DNA from: Parasponia andersonii
Taxonomy: Eukaryota > Streptophyta > Magnoliopsida > Rosales > Cannabaceae
Reading direction: 5' to 3'
Length of the DNA stretch: 64,000 nucleotides
NCBI GenBank assembly: GCA_002914805.1
Contig: JXTB01000261.1
Location: 345,166 to 409,165, forward strand
The notes beneath the pieces were generated by a model that made no database searches, was not told the DNA's origin, and worked only from the letters and a program-made list of their open reading frames with translations. Position numbers and translations under genes: made by a program. Shown here piece by piece: positions 47,492-60,500 of the stretch; the first letter of the stretch is position 1, and each line of letters opens with the position of its first letter.

Positions 47492-49356
47492 TCATAAAAT
47501 TCTCGACTCCAGTGCTTGGGTGATCAAAAACTTCATCAAATGTGCACTGAAACAGGTTAATACACATCTACAAATAGATAACTCTGAGATCACTGCTTCA
47601 CACAAAAGAAGATGGAAAATAAAAACAAAACAAAACAAAATCGTCGGTCAGAAACTCGACTAATTAATAGGCATTTACTAAAATGATTCAGACTACAATC
47701 TCTCCAAGCATAGGAATGAATACATAATATTGGAGGAAACAGTAGCCAAAACTCAAGAAAAATAATGATAATAAAGACATAGGTGCCTAACTGTGGCTTT
47801 GTCATCTAACCTTTCACTGCTACGGTGTTGGATGATAGAACATACAAATCAATGATGAAAACCACTGAAGCTGGAAATTCCCAGACCTGCAGAAGGCAAG
47901 CTTGCATTTGAGTTCAACTTTGAATTAAACGAGGTACCATACAAAGAGTTGGACTACAAGGACGATACAAGAAAAAACAAACTAAAAGAATCAGAAACCG
48001 TACCATCATAGCAAAAAAACACATCTTGAAGTAACTTGAGACAAGCATAGCAAGCAAAATGTCTTCGTACCTGCTCAAATAAACAAAATTATACATTGCA
48101 GGTACCTAAATAAGTAGATGCCCATTAGAAAGAATGAATCTCCAACTAAGGGAGCTTGGCTACAAGGGTCCTATTATGCAATCTTTGCCACCTTTTTATC
48201 TCGATAGAATTGAAGCATGAACAAAATTTTACTTCCTATTGCAGAAATATGGCACAATTTGAACGTGAGTGCTAAATAAGCTTCCAACAAATTTTTACCT
48301 GAGAGATCTAATCGATGCACCCAAAAAAATCCTAGTGGCAAGAAGAAAGGTAGAGAAAAACATGAAGTTTCCAAGAAACACATCCAGGGACAACTACAAT
48401 GAAAAAAAGACCAAAAATTTCACATCAATCTATCTAGTAATAAGATCTAGAAATCAATAACAGATGAAAACCAGAGCAATCAAAGAACTAAGTAGCAATC
48501 CAAATGAAATTCCCAACCTTTTGACAAGTCCAAATGAAAGAAGCAATGCTTGTGGACAAACCCCATTCCTCTTTGCTTCTACATATAAACAAACTCCTGT
48601 CTTGGGGACTGTTAAGGCAACTTATCACTATTCATATATTCTATCACACTAAAGAAAAAAAACAGTCAATTTTTTAATGGACCGGAGTGGGATACAAGCA
48701 TCTAAGAGAAGAAACCCAAAACTGCATTTCCACAGCAAACTCTGCAATATCATCAGAGTTAGATACACAAAAGGAGCAAGTAAACGAAATTAAGCAAAAA
48801 ACATACCTGAAAATTGACGGTCTGCGAGTCTAGCACATTATAAAGTAAATGCCTATAAGCTTTTGGCTTGTGAAGAATCAAATCAATAACAACAATCTGC
48901 TCACCACCCACCGTTCATCCAAAAAACAAAAACAATCAAATTAAGCTTAAAAAGTTTGTGCTTCAATATTTTGAAGTATATAACCAAAAGGGTATTTTAA
49001 TTATTGAAATAAATAAATAAATAACCATGATTTCGCCCACCAGTCACCAATAAACCAAACCCAAAAGTATTGTGCTTCAATATATGAAATAGAAAACGAA
49101 AAGAATGTGTAAAGGGTCGTAGAAATACCATGATTTCGCATTCAATATACTCATCCGCAACTGCTTTGCAATTCTCCTAAAAAAAAAAAAGGAAACTTTG
49201 AAATAAAAAAAGAATACTAAAGAAAAAAGAAGAAGATTACGAAAGCAAAAGGCTGTTGATTATACTTACGCATTTCATGAGTCTGATATTGCCGGGAGAG
49301 TATTGAACGAAGAGGGATTTCATCCCATTCCCGCACTCCACACATCTGTACTTCAT
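47492..49356 (-). CDS. ARV1: ARV1-like protein, nine exons, 230 aa
   Basis: Exons (minus strand): 49356-49270, 49176-49129, 48896-48807, 48741-48696, 48600-48518, 48393-48299, 48070-48004, 47886-47811, 47592-47492. All introns are GT-AG and the frame stays open to TGA 47494-47492, total 693 bases. The N-terminus has the ARV1 homology domain with CxxC pairs at residues 5-8 and 29-32 (RCVECG, YSPGNIRLMKC, ENC, DEYIECE). Several hydrophobic segments follow (for example LSLDVFLGNFMFFSTFLLA and DILLAMLVSSYFKMCFFAMM). ARV1 is an ER membrane protein implicated in sterol transport/homeostasis and GPI-anchor synthesis in yeast, and plants have functional homologues. Exon 5 uses the acceptor at 48601-48602, chosen because it alone keeps frame and motif. 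The gene looks intact; a fragment of its last exon recurs at 29880-30340. Confidence 0.9.
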
Positions 49357-49639
49357 CTCTATCTCTGTGTCGTATGATCCTCTTTTTCACAGAGGAAACG
49401 ACGTCGTCTTCTTCCTCCTATACAAACCCTTTAGTTTACACTTGACAATTCACTTCCACCACTGTCACTGTCAAAACAACACTAGAGGACATGATCTACG
49501 GTCTCGAAGCTCTGAAAATCTGAAATATGTCCCGTCTCGGGCGCCGCCGCCTCCAGCTAATATGGATGGAAAATACCACAGTTTGGGCCATATCTGCATA
49601 AGGCCCGCTTTTTTACATTTAGTTTTATAGACATATTGT

Positions 49640-50275
49640 TAAATCCTTATACAAATTGACACCCACCACTGCCTTTTAAAAAAAATTCCAAATACGGTTC
49701 CCACATTTAACATACTTTTATACGTTCCCACATTTAACATACTTTTATACGTTCTTGACTTTTCTTTTTTTTTTTTTTTTCTTTTAACAAATACCACAGC
49801 CACCTAAACTAAGAAACACATGGTAGCTTATTTCTTCACACCACGCGAAAGGGGATCTTAGCTTTTCTCTTCAACGAAATTCTACTTTATAAGTATGAAT
49901 TTTCTAAATTCTCTATCCATTATACAAATGCATTCCATCATTTCTATTATCATCGTTTTGATTCGATGTGGCGGTCCAGTTCGTGAAGAAGTTCTATGAT
50001 CGTTCTCAATTAGTCTAAGGTATGAGATCGATAAGATCGTGTCGGACCAAGCCGTCATCTTTTTAGAGAAAAAGTGGGGTAAGTGAGAGTATACATGGGT
50101 GACAATTTTGAGATTTGGCTTGTATAAGTTTTGGGGCTTTTATGTAGAAAAAGCTTTAAAGGTTCTCATCGATCTATCAATGAAAACTGAAATTTTCATA
50201 TTTTGTGTTTTTACTCTGCAATTAACAGATTTTGAAATGTGGTTATATGTTATTGGTTTGTTTAGAGGTATGACT
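49640..50275. other. Intergenic stretch containing the left inversion breakpoint
   Basis: Contains a direct repeat CGTTCCCACATTTAACATAC (about 49697 and 49725) and a poly-T run. From about 50276 the CACTA transposase begins without its N-terminal part, so the junction between host sequence and element lies in this interval. I cannot place it to the base. Confidence 0.5.
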
Positions 50276-51990
50276 TTTATGATGAGTACGCTAAAGATCT
50301 AATATGGCATGCAAATGAGAGGATAGAAGATGGTAAACTTAGACATCTAGTCAATTCACCGGCTTGGAAAATAATAAATTACAAATGGCCTTCTTTTGGA
50401 AGTGATTTAAGGAATCTTCGTCTTGGTCTATCTACGGATGGTATTAATCCTCATACAACTCTAAGTAGCAAATACAGTTGTTGGCCTGTAATGCTTGTAA
50501 TTTATAATCTTCCTCCATGGTTGTGTATAAAAAGAAAGTTTACACTTCTTACAATGTTAATATTAGGACCTAGACAACTTGGTAATGACATTGATGTATA
50601 TTTAGCTCCGTTGATTGATAAGTTAAACAATTTATGGAATGATAGTGTGAAAGCCTATGATGCATATAAGGATGAAGATTTTACTCTTAAGGCTGTGTTA
50701 CTATGGACAATCAATGACTTCCCTGCATATGGGAATTTGTCTGGATTTTCTACTAAAGGATAAATAGTATGTCCTATTTGTGATGAGAAAACAAGTTGTC
50801 AGTTCTTAACACATGCTAGAAAATTGAGTTATATGGGCCATAGAAGATTTTTACCTCACAAACTTGTATACATAAATTGGAAAAAAGCATTTAATGGTTT
50901 TCAAGATTTTGAATTGGCACCACAACTTTTAACTGGAATAGAGATACTAGAAACAGTCTCTAAGCTCGAATTTAGGCTTGGAAAGGTTAAAATAAGTGAT
51001 ATCAGTAAGAAAAGAAAAAGATGCAGTAATGTGAAGGTTATAAAAACCCCAAAGAGTTGTTGGAAAAAGAAATCTATATTCTTTGATTTACAGTATTGGC
51101 AACATTTACTTCTGATACATAACTTAGATATCATGCATATTGAGAAAAACATATGTGATAGTATAATTGGAACTTTATTAAATATTCCATGGAAGAATAA
51201 GGATAGTATTGGTACTCGTATGGATGTTGTTGATATGGGTGTTCGAAAAGAGTTATCTCCTAAAATGGGAGAGAAGCGAACATATTTACCCCTTGATTGT
51301 TTCACATTGAAAAAGGAAGAAAAATATCAACTGTATCAATCTTTATTTAATGTGAAGATTCCTGAAAGCTATTCTTCTAATATTAGAACATTAGTGAATA
51401 TGAACAATTTGAAACTAGTTAGACTTAAATCTCATGATTGTCATACTAATGTAACATCTGCTACCTATAGCAATCAGGTCCGTATTACCTAAAAATATTC
51501 GATATGCAAACACCAGATTATGCTTATTTTTTAATGGAATTTGTTCTAAGGTGGTTGATGTATCCAAGTTAGACGAACTATAACGTGAACTTGTTATAAC
51601 ATTGTGCATGTTCGAGTAGTTTTTTCCTCCTAATTTTTTTGATATAATGATACATCTTACTGTACATTTAGTTAGAGAAATGAAGTTATGTGGTCCTATT
51701 TTTTGAGATGGATGTATCCATTTGAGAGATACATGAAAATTCTAAAAGGATATGTTAGATATCGAAGCTGGCCAGAAGGATGCATTGTAGAGTATTATAT
51801 CGCAGAAGAAGTTGTTGAGTTTTGTTCTGAGTATTTGGCAAATGTAGAAGCTATCGGAGTACCCACATCTTCAAATATTAATAAAAGCATAAGTGGTGGT
51901 GTCGTGTATACAGTTAAATGAGAACAATTAGACCAAACATATCGTACTGTGTTACAAAATATAGCTGAAGTCCAACCTTTTATCGAGTAA
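50276..51990 (+). pseudogene. TNP2-type CACTA transposase (Transposase_21) with DUF4218-like end
   Basis: Reads DFYDEYAKDLIWHANERIED, then LRLGLSTDGINP, YSCWPVMLVIYNLPPWLCIK, LGNDIDVYLAPLIDKL, LLWTINDFPAYGNLSGFSTKG, YMGHRRFLP, and NLDIMHIEKNICDSIIGTLL (about 51120-51180). A DUF4218-like part follows (RWMYPFERYMKILKGYVR, YIAEEVVEFCSEYL; about 51700-51840). The N-terminal domain is absent. Disruptions are TAA at 50761, a frameshift near 51447, and stops in the linker. Such proteins cut and join at CACTA ends. Confidence 0.85.
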
Positions 51991-52295
51991 GTTTTATTGT
52001 AAATTAGATTTTTATTGATTGAATATTGAAGCTTTAATAATAATGGTTTACTTTGGAGATGATTTGTTAAAGGGAGCATATAAATTGGATCAAAACACAA
52101 TTCTCAATGAAATCAAAAAGAGAGAAGTGGATCCATGATGAACATCATCGAATTTTTATTAGTTGGTTTCGCGAACGAATAATTCTAATTAGTTGTTACA
52201 ACTAATAGTTTTATTTCATTTTTCCCTATTTTAGAGCATGAGTACTAATATGTTGGGTTTTCTAACTGTTAATTTTGCATTTTGAATAGATTGTA

Positions 52296-52920
52296 GTTGT
52301 AATGAACAACACACACAATTTATCTGATACATTGAAATGGATATCACGTGGACCATCATTGGATGTAATTAAGTATAATGCTTATCAAGTTAACAGTGTT
52401 CATTTTAGCACAAGAGACCGCAATAACACAAAAATAACCCAAAATAGTAGGATAAGTATTATTGTAAAAATCATACAATTTTCAAATTCTAAGGATAAAA
52501 ACCCAATAAAGGGAGATATGGTATATTATGGTGTTATCGAGGAAATTTGGGAACTTGATTTTATCATATTTCTGTTGCCAGTGTTTATGTGTTAATGGGT
52601 GGAGAGTAACCATGGTGTTAGAGAAGATGAGTTAGGCTTCACTTTAGTTGATTTAAATTGGATAGATCACAAGAATGATCCATTTATATTGTCAACATAA
52701 GTAAAACAAGTATTTTACATCAATGATCCACTTGATGCTCGATGGTCAATTGTTCTTGTAATAAAACCGAAAGAATATCAAAATTTCTGAGTTGAAGATG
52801 AGAACGAAATACTTGTTGCTCATGAAATATCCTCAAAAAGAGTTTCAGTGGAGGCTTTGATAGAAGACATTAATGAAGGTGATGTTACATGTTTACGAGA
52901 TGATGGTGAAGGTATTTAGA
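52296..52920 (+). pseudogene. DUF4216-like segment of the CACTA transposase
   Basis: Reads WISRGPSLDVIKYNAYQVN, STRDRNN, YYGVIEEIWELDF, ELGFTLVDLNWI and KNDPFILST, with the spacing usual in the C-terminal part of plant CACTA TNP2 proteins. Stops lie at 52593, near 52700 and near 52790. Function of the domain is unknown. Confidence 0.75.
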
Positions 52921-53479
52921 TTGATAATCAAAGAAAGAAACCAATAAGGTACAAATCAAATAAGTTATATCTTTTTGTTTCATTTTTATATCTTTATGGA
53001 TTGATGTTTTGTTTTTTAAAATATATTATCTCTTATGTTTACATGCTTATTATTTTCTATCTTAATTTTTGATCTATATTTGTGGTTTTATTATTTAACA
53101 AGTAATTATTGACATAGAAAATGAAGGTGCAGATGATGTTTATCAATTTACACCATCACAAAATAGTCAAGGTGAAAGAAAACACAAAAAGAAATCAAGA
53201 GGAACGACTCAATTGAAGGAGTTGATTATAAAAAGAAATGATAATAAAAAAGAAGTTGTCGTGTAAAATGAATGGGGACAACCAACTGGGGATGAAGGTA
53301 AATATTTGATGAGCTTTTGTGGCCTTATGGTTTGACACAAGATTCCAATCAATATTGATAACTAGATGCTTGTACCAAAGGACCTAAAATATGAGCTTTG
53401 ACATATAATATTGGTATGAACATGAATCTTTCTATTTTATATTTATTAGAATATATATTTGGTATTAACATTATTTCTT

Positions 53480-54420
53480 TTACATTGTAGGAAACATGAC
53501 TACAAAGCAAAAAAAGAAACTTCAAAAGGTTGTGGGAAAATGTAGAGAGATTTTAAGTCTAGGATTACAACTGAACTAATTTATGAGTATAGACATACTT
53601 GCCCAGAGTTATTAGAGCAGCCTCTATCATCATATGCACCATGGATTGAACCTAAAGTTTGGGATGAGTTTGTTAAGAAAAGAGTAGGTGCAGAATAGGA
53701 GGAAGCTAGGAAAGTACAATAGGGAAGAGCAACACAAAATACATATCCACATCGTATGTCTCGCTTGGGATATGCTAGATTAGAAACTAAGATTGAAAAA
53801 GACGAGGGCCGATGTGGTATTGATAGATCCAAGCTATGAAGTAGAGGACATATTCCTAAAAAAGGAGGCCATACTGAGGAAATCAAAGTGATAGTTGATA
53901 GAATTGTAAGTTGCTTATTACAACATATTGATTATATTAATTTGTAATTTTGTTAAAAGTATAGCATAGTCTAATGTTCAATTATGTACATATTTTGTAG
54001 GAAGATTATACTCAACAGTTCCAAGAGGGATTTCTCGAGATAGATAGTTCTAATGATATCTTAACAATGGCTTTAGGCACTCCTAAATATTCTGGACGTG
54101 TACTGGGAATGGGATTTCATATTAGCCATAGATAATATTTTCATCAACCTGCTCTGACAAAGAAGTAATAATCATTTGATTTGAAAAAATGGCAAGATGA
54201 ACAAACACGCAAGATGCAACAAATGCTTAAAGAACAAGAAGAACGGTTTAAAGCAAAAAATGCTAAGATTCAAGCAGGATAACAAAGTAATGTTGGTGGT
54301 TCTAATACAACTCCTTCACAGCTAGAAGTTTAAAGGGAAGAAGTGCAACCACAAGAGATACATATAAATCCAATGGTGGCCGTAGGAACATCTTTATGAC
54401 TCAAAAAAGTATGTTTATAT
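53480..54420 (+). pseudogene. Plant En/Spm (Transposase_24-like) segment
   Basis: Reads WDEFVKKRVGAE, NTYPHRMSRLGYARLETKIE and IDRSKL (about 53670-53840). Then, after an intron-like gap, LEIDSSNDILTMALGTPKYS with a coiled-coil Gln/Lys-rich tail (about 54025-54280). Several stops (for example TAG at about 53697 and 53719). It corresponds to the accessory transposase part of CACTA elements. Confidence 0.7.
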
Positions 54421-54489
54421 GAGTTTCTTTCTTATTTGTTTATTAACTACTTGTATTTATAAATTGTGTTTGATTTTCTATATTGTAGA

Positions 54490-56180
54490 ACTGACCATGC
54501 AAGCTTGCAGTGGGGTGTCGTGATAACATAGTTGCTTTAGGACATATACAAGAGTCAATCTTATCAACTATTATTCACAGTAGAGAATTGGAGGAGCATA
54601 ATTTTCGTGTATCAGTAGAGGTTGTTCTTGATGCTACAACCCTAATTCCTATTCCAAATCCAGATTATGATACAAGGTTGGTAGGTGACACACTTGGATC
54701 ACATCTTGCATGGCCTAAGATGCTTGTCATCTTTGAAGATAATTTGGTATGCAGATCTATTTTCCAAATAAATTCATCCTTTGTTGAATTCTAATGTGAA
54801 TTATTAACTTATTTGTTAACATTTCATCATTTATTTGGATTTTAGGAGTTTAATGATATAAATAGGCATCAAACGGGGAAGAATAAATCTTTACAACCAC
54901 AGCCACCTCAAACACAAGAAAGAGTATATCCATAAAGAAAGAAAGCAGAATCTGTTTCACAAACACAGTTTAGATTTGTTGATGGTGCACCAGCTTTTAC
55001 AAGATTACTATTGAATACCATTCAAGGAGTGGATGAAGGTGTTGTTGTTCATATTCCCTTTGATAAAAAAGTGTTTGGAGAAGCTTTTCATTTGCCCGTA
55101 TTCAAAGAAGACATAATTGAGTTTTGCACACTACAAAAGATTGGGACTGTGCCTATTACATTATACATGAGGTAAGAAGTTTATTTTTAAATATATATAT
55201 ATATATATATATAGAAATTTATATATATACATGTATCTATAGTTGGCAATTATATAATACAACACTTAATTCACATTGCATTTTGTACTTATAGGCATTT
55301 ACACCATTTAGTGACCCAATATGGCTATCAAGCTAGGTATATGTTCATGGATCCTAGTGTAGTTGCTACACAGGATGGTCCACATGAGGATCGTGCTATA
55401 AGTTTAGCAACCCGGATGTTATCCATGGAGAATGAACATCAATTTCTAATTACATCGTGGAATTATGGGTAAGATTTTAAACTTAAAAAATTATCATATC
55501 AACTACTTCCTATATGAAGTTAATTGTTCCATTATTAATAATCTTTATCATCAATTTTATGAGTAGGGAACATTGGATGTTGCTTATCATTTATCCTCTC
55601 AAAAATAATTCATAGTTTCTAGATCCTCTCGGCTTAGCTCTCTGTGAGGAAATTGGTTTAACAATGATCGAGTAAGTTCTCTAATAGTTATTTTATTATA
55701 GTTCAGTTTCGTATGATATTTTTACTTATGGTTGCTATTGCTATTCTTTTATTATTGTGTTTGTGCATTTCCAATTCAAAGTGCATTCAACATATATAAT
55801 GTAGAAAAAGGGAAGAAAGGAAGACCAAATGGTCCGATTTATAAGTTAATAAAGGTACTAAACTTGAATTAATAACACTTGTTAGGTGGAAGATTAAAAT
55901 TACTTATGTTTACTTTATGCTTATGTATAATACCCAAGACAACTGACAAGTGTTGAGTGCGGATTCTACATATGTAAATTTATGAGAGAAGTCATTGAAC
56001 AAGTCAATATTAAATTATTTACCACAATGGTATGTAACCATATGTTTTATTAGTTCTCTTCTAATGTATAGTTTGATTGATCACTTTCTAACAAATAAGG
56101 TGTTTGAATTTGTAATTTAATGGACAAAATTTCTATACAAAGGATGATATCAACGGACTTCTTGAAGAGTGAGTCCAAGA
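54490..56180 (+). pseudogene. CACTA second ORF: linker domain and Ulp1-type cysteine protease
   Basis: About 54510-54750 encodes the linker GCRDNIVALGHIQ...IPIPNPDYDTR...LAWPKMLV common in plant CACTA proteins. About 55280-55470 gives RHLHHLVTQYGYQARYMFMD. About 55566-55670 gives EHWMLLIIYPLKN with the catalytic His (55572-55574) and FLDPLG with the Asp. About 55938-56030 gives PRQLTSVECGFYICKFMRE with the catalytic Cys (55958-55960). The His-Asp-Gln-Cys set of the C48/Ulp1 family is present, though spread over exons with a few stops (for example TAG 55564). Confidence 0.8.
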
Positions 56181-56469
56181 ACTAATACAATTTCTCATTT
56201 GAGGTTTTTAATCTTTGTTTATTTAAACTATGTAGTCTTTGATGATTATGTTAGTTTGGCTTAGAAAACTAATGTATATATATACTTAGTTTATATAGAC
56301 TATATGGATATGAATATGATCAAGTTATTATATTAATTTAATATTAGTATATAAATTTATATTTATACTCTATTTTATTTGAAATATTTGGTGTATGTAA
56401 TGAATTTAGATTATATTTATAAAATTCTAGGGGATAGTATAGACAAATATATTATAAATACCCTCTGAA

Positions 56470-56714
56470 AATATGTACCACGACACTTTTAAGGTGCCGT
56501 GAAAGGACTTTCGTATCTGGATACCAAGGCGCCTTGTAGGCACTATGGAAGGCATCTTCCACGGCGCCTACAAGGCGCCTTGGTAGACCTTCCATGGCGC
56601 CTTGGTAACCAAGGCCTATTACAGCACCTAGAACTAAGACTTTTTTTTTGAGCATCGTGAAAGGTATTTCAAGGCATTTATAAAGCGCCTTGAAAGACCT
56701 TTTTTGTTATAGTG
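56470..56714 (+). repeat. CACTA 3' terminus with subterminal palindromes
   Basis: Repeated motifs CAAGGCGCCTTG, CACGGCGCC and GGTGCCGTGAAAGG, ending TTATAGTG at 56714. In CACTA elements such subterminal repeats are binding sites for the accessory transposase protein. Confidence 0.85.
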
Positions 56715-57560
56715 AGGCAGTTAATTTCAAAACTTTGATCGAATGCCTTGAGCAAGGTTTCAATCCCAACTTGAACTTCCTCACCTTACGCTCCTCAGTT
56801 TCTACTAAGTGTGGTGCAAATTGAGATAATTGTTCAAACCGGCATTCATACTGTGAAACAGTCATAGATCCTTGCACTAAATTGACGAACTCTACCTCTT
56901 TAGCTTGCCTCACAGAATATGGGAAATACTTCTCAAGGAATATTTCCTTGAAACGGGTCCAGGTAATAGGGTTGGTTTGAATATTGTAGATACGATCAGT
57001 TGTCTCCCACCAGTGTACTGCTGCATCTTTCATCATAAAGATAGCATACTTAATGCATTGTTGATCAATACATGTCAACAAACAAAAAATGTGTTCCAAT
57101 TCCTTGATCCAGCCTTCTATGATGAGAGGTTTAGTGCCTCCTTCAAAACTCGAAGATTTTATCCTTCTGAACTGCTCATAAACAGGGAGTGAGACTCCAC
57201 CAGTTGGAGGAGCTTAAGCAGTTTGCGCTTATGGTTGTTGTTGATACTACATAACTTGATTAACAGAATTTGTTATGAATTGCACCAAGTTTTCCATACT
57301 TATTTGTACATTCGAAGTTTGATTCCCAGCTTAGCATTGGGACTGATCACCAACTCCCTTAGCAGAGGTAATTCATCGAGACGGCATCTAAACATAAAAC
57401 ACTGGCCTTATATGCACCTAAAGAAATAAATAAGCAATTTCATTTAATCTTTTTCTCTTGCTAGTTGGCTAAAGCAGGGTCCCCATGGCATAAACTGATT
57501 TTTATTTTTTTTAAAGAAAAAAGTCTACATAAACGACTAAACGCTCTTTCTGATACCAAT
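56715..57560 (-). pseudogene. First half of gag of a second Tekay-like gypsy element, with PBS
   Basis: On the minus strand the PBS TGGTATCAGA (57549-57558) follows the LTR end TGTTACA. The gag domain then reads FMMKDAAVHWWETTDRI, WTRFKEIFLEKYFP, VEFVNLVQGSMTVSQYE and APHLVETEERKVRKFKLGLK. The frame ends abruptly at 56715, where the CACTA 3' end begins. The missing remainder of gag starts at 62970 on the plus strand. Confidence 0.85.
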
Positions 57561-60500
57561 TGTAACATCATGTAAATCTAGATTAAAAAGAAATGTCAAT
57601 TTATAGTTTTATCTTATAAAATTAAAGTGGAAGATAGATCAATTTTTTAAAAAAAAATTTCATTTTCTTTTAAACGTTACTATTCGTAATTAAATTAAAG
57701 AAATACTTTTTTATGAAGATTTATTTTACTTCATAATTGAAATTAAGTCTCAAAATAGAAATTAAATTCATACACTTCATAAAAATAAAACCACACTCAT
57801 TTTTGCTCAAATAATTAAGTACTTGAAAGTAAGAATATAAAATTACTAAAAATATTTTATTACCATTTAGAATTTCGCCACCACCAACCGACCTCCAGTA
57901 GGAATTATTTTTCATCCGAAAAATTTAAATAAATAGAATGAACTTGCACCCAGTCATCCGAAAAATTTAAATAAATAGAATGAGCTTGTGCCTAGTAAAT
58001 AAATCTCATGTATGCAATGAATGTCATGTCACATGAATAGTACACTTTTAGAACCATCACTATATATCGCCTTTTTTTTAAATATCTTGTTTATAAATAT
58101 TTTCATTTCATAAACTTTTCATATTTGTGCTCTACATAGTGAAATACCAAATCTATCAGAAGTGATAGACCATAAAAGTAGTGTCATGACAAGCATATGT
58201 AATCCTATAGCTATTCGGATCCCATATAGCTATCGTACTACAATGACTAGCATCGCAGTTTAAACTTGTTATTAATATAGTGACTGTAGGTAAATCAGTC
58301 AGTTGTTCACACTCCTTTCAAGAACTTAATATACATTAGTTTTTTTAAAACATAGTTTTGGATACATAGTACTTTAAAAAAAAATCATTGAAAATCATAA
58401 TTTTTTTTTTTCGTGCAATTATGTATGCACCTGTTTATAACATATTTACATACTTAATGCAACTATTATTGTAGAACATATAGTAACATATTAGTATAAT
58501 CACAATTACATCATAAATAGCACATAACTTTTCATATAAATATATAGGGTGAGATTTACTTACCTTAGGTCCTTATAAAATTTTATTTGTGCTTGTAGTG
58601 AAATTCCATACACTCGACCTTATTGTAACCATGTGTCTCTTTATATCATTTTTTATTAATATTCATGCAACAATATTTATTAAATATATTAATACGTGCC
58701 ACTAGAAATATATTTATATGTCTTAAAAAAATACTCATATCATACAACTATAAAATCATGTTTCATAATAGATATAACTAAAAATTGTAAAAATTTTAAC
58801 AAACAATGCATACTTAAAGAATTTTAGATTCTAATACAAAACTCCATTTACTTTGAAACTTTACAAATAATATTATAACATAAAAAGAAAATTATTTAGA
58901 ATTTGTTTTTAAGTTTTAGCATGCTTTTACTAATTTCTAATCTATAAATTAAAATTTGATAAAAGCTATTAAAGCACCAAACCATTCTTGAATTTTATAG
59001 AATTATTTTTATATACTCAAAAATCTTGATATTTTAAGAGAATATCTCTAACACATTTTTACGTATAGACAAAAATTAGGGATTCAAAATTATACTATTA
59101 CATAGCATTTATAATTCTTAAAGTTATATCTTAAAATTCATGATAGCAATTAACTTACAAAACCATATGTTATTTCGAAAATTATAATTAATTATAAATA
59201 TTTCTAAAAATTCTAAAAATATTTTGAGTCTTTTATGTCATATATATTAGTATCTGATAAAAATTTTAAGCTTAAATAAAATCAATAAGATAAGATTTTA
59301 ATAATATTATCTTGGATAAACAAAATATCAGATTTACCAGTTACAAAGGCAATATATAAAGAAAATTTAATAATGATTAGAAATAAAATCATGGCTTCAC
59401 AAAACTTTCCAATATATGAGTTAACATATATATGAATATGTTTTAAAATTTTTAACTCAAATTAAAAATGTTTACCCTCTATAGTCATAGATTAAACTCG
59501 ATAAAATTTATTTTTTAGCTTTTCTTAGATAACAACTAATATGTATAAAAAGAATTCTATAATTAAAAACATGATAAATTAAAAACTTTCCAATCATAGG
59601 AGTAAGATACAAATGTAAAACTTTCCAGAAATTAAATAGACATATAGAAGACTCCTCATAAAAATTTTAGACCTTAACAAAAATTTTAACTCCAAATATC
59701 ATATATTGAATTTAAACCTAAGTGTAGTAAAATATACTAATGTTGAAAGACTAAGATTTCTAAGAATTACCTTTTTCTTGAATCTTGAAGAAAACTTCAG
59801 AGAATTTCTTAAAATCTTTATAAACTACCACAATTATGAGAGAAAGAGATGTAGAGAGAAATATAGGAGGAAAATAGATTGTAGTTATAAGATAGTGCCC
59901 TATTTATAGGCTTATTTTGAATATAAAATATATTTAAAATCTATACATATTTTTTAAAAATTTAATAATAATTACACCACTTACTTAACTTTATTCTCTT
60001 TTTTTTTTTATTTGTTATCTTTTGATCATGAAATTAATTAACTTCCACTATGTTTTTCTACTTATAAAAGTAGTACAATATTTAATAACAATATGTGGAT
60101 ACATAATATGTAGACAAAATCATTTTGCATTTAGTATCTATTTAATCAATATAATGAATACACATTTCAAATAGTTAATGTATTAAACTATACCATCTTT
60201 ACACTTTTCAAAATTTATTTTATTTTCTAATATTATTAATTAATTTCTCTTGCTTTAATAGCTAGTGGTATGTAAACTCATAACACATTTTGCCAACTCC
60301 ACCATTAACAAAGTAATAGTATACAAATGATAAAAATAGTCCTAATATAATTTATTGCCAACTTAGCAAAGGTTGTCAATTATTCTTTTCTTTTCCATCT
60401 TTTCTTTTATCTTTTCATTTTTTTTTAAATTTACTTTATTAAATCAAATATATATAAATATAATATATGTAATACATATAATACTTAATCTATAATTTGA

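Larger units (their letters stand above)
50276..56714 (+). mobile_element. CACTA (En/Spm) transposon: body and 3' end
   Basis: Contains TNP2 transposase, DUF4218- and DUF4216-like segments, the plant En/Spm transposase domain and a Ulp1-type protease, ending in CCTTTTTTGTTATAGTG at 56714 (CACTATAAC on the other strand). The subterminal region 56470-56700 is rich in GGCGCC-centred palindromes. The 5' end lies inverted at about 61700-62969. The flanking bases AGG (56715-56717) are the complement of the CCT at 62970-62972. Confidence 0.88.

Noticed and set aside
48269-48652. Plus-strand ORFs at 48269-48460 and 48464-48652
   Set aside because: They are antisense to exons and introns of the ARV1 gene and have no recognisable domain.
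49367-49630. Plus-strand ORF of 87 codons divergent from ARV1
   Set aside because: It starts in the ARV1 upstream region, has no domain and a composition like untranslated sequence; a divergent gene cannot be supported.
23022-56714. A single giant CACTA element running from the CACTATAA at 23022 to the TTATAGTG at 56714
   Set aside because: Host genes, a complete Tat element and duplicated blocks lie between, the subterminal motifs differ, and the end at 62969 with a matching CCT target site is the better partner.
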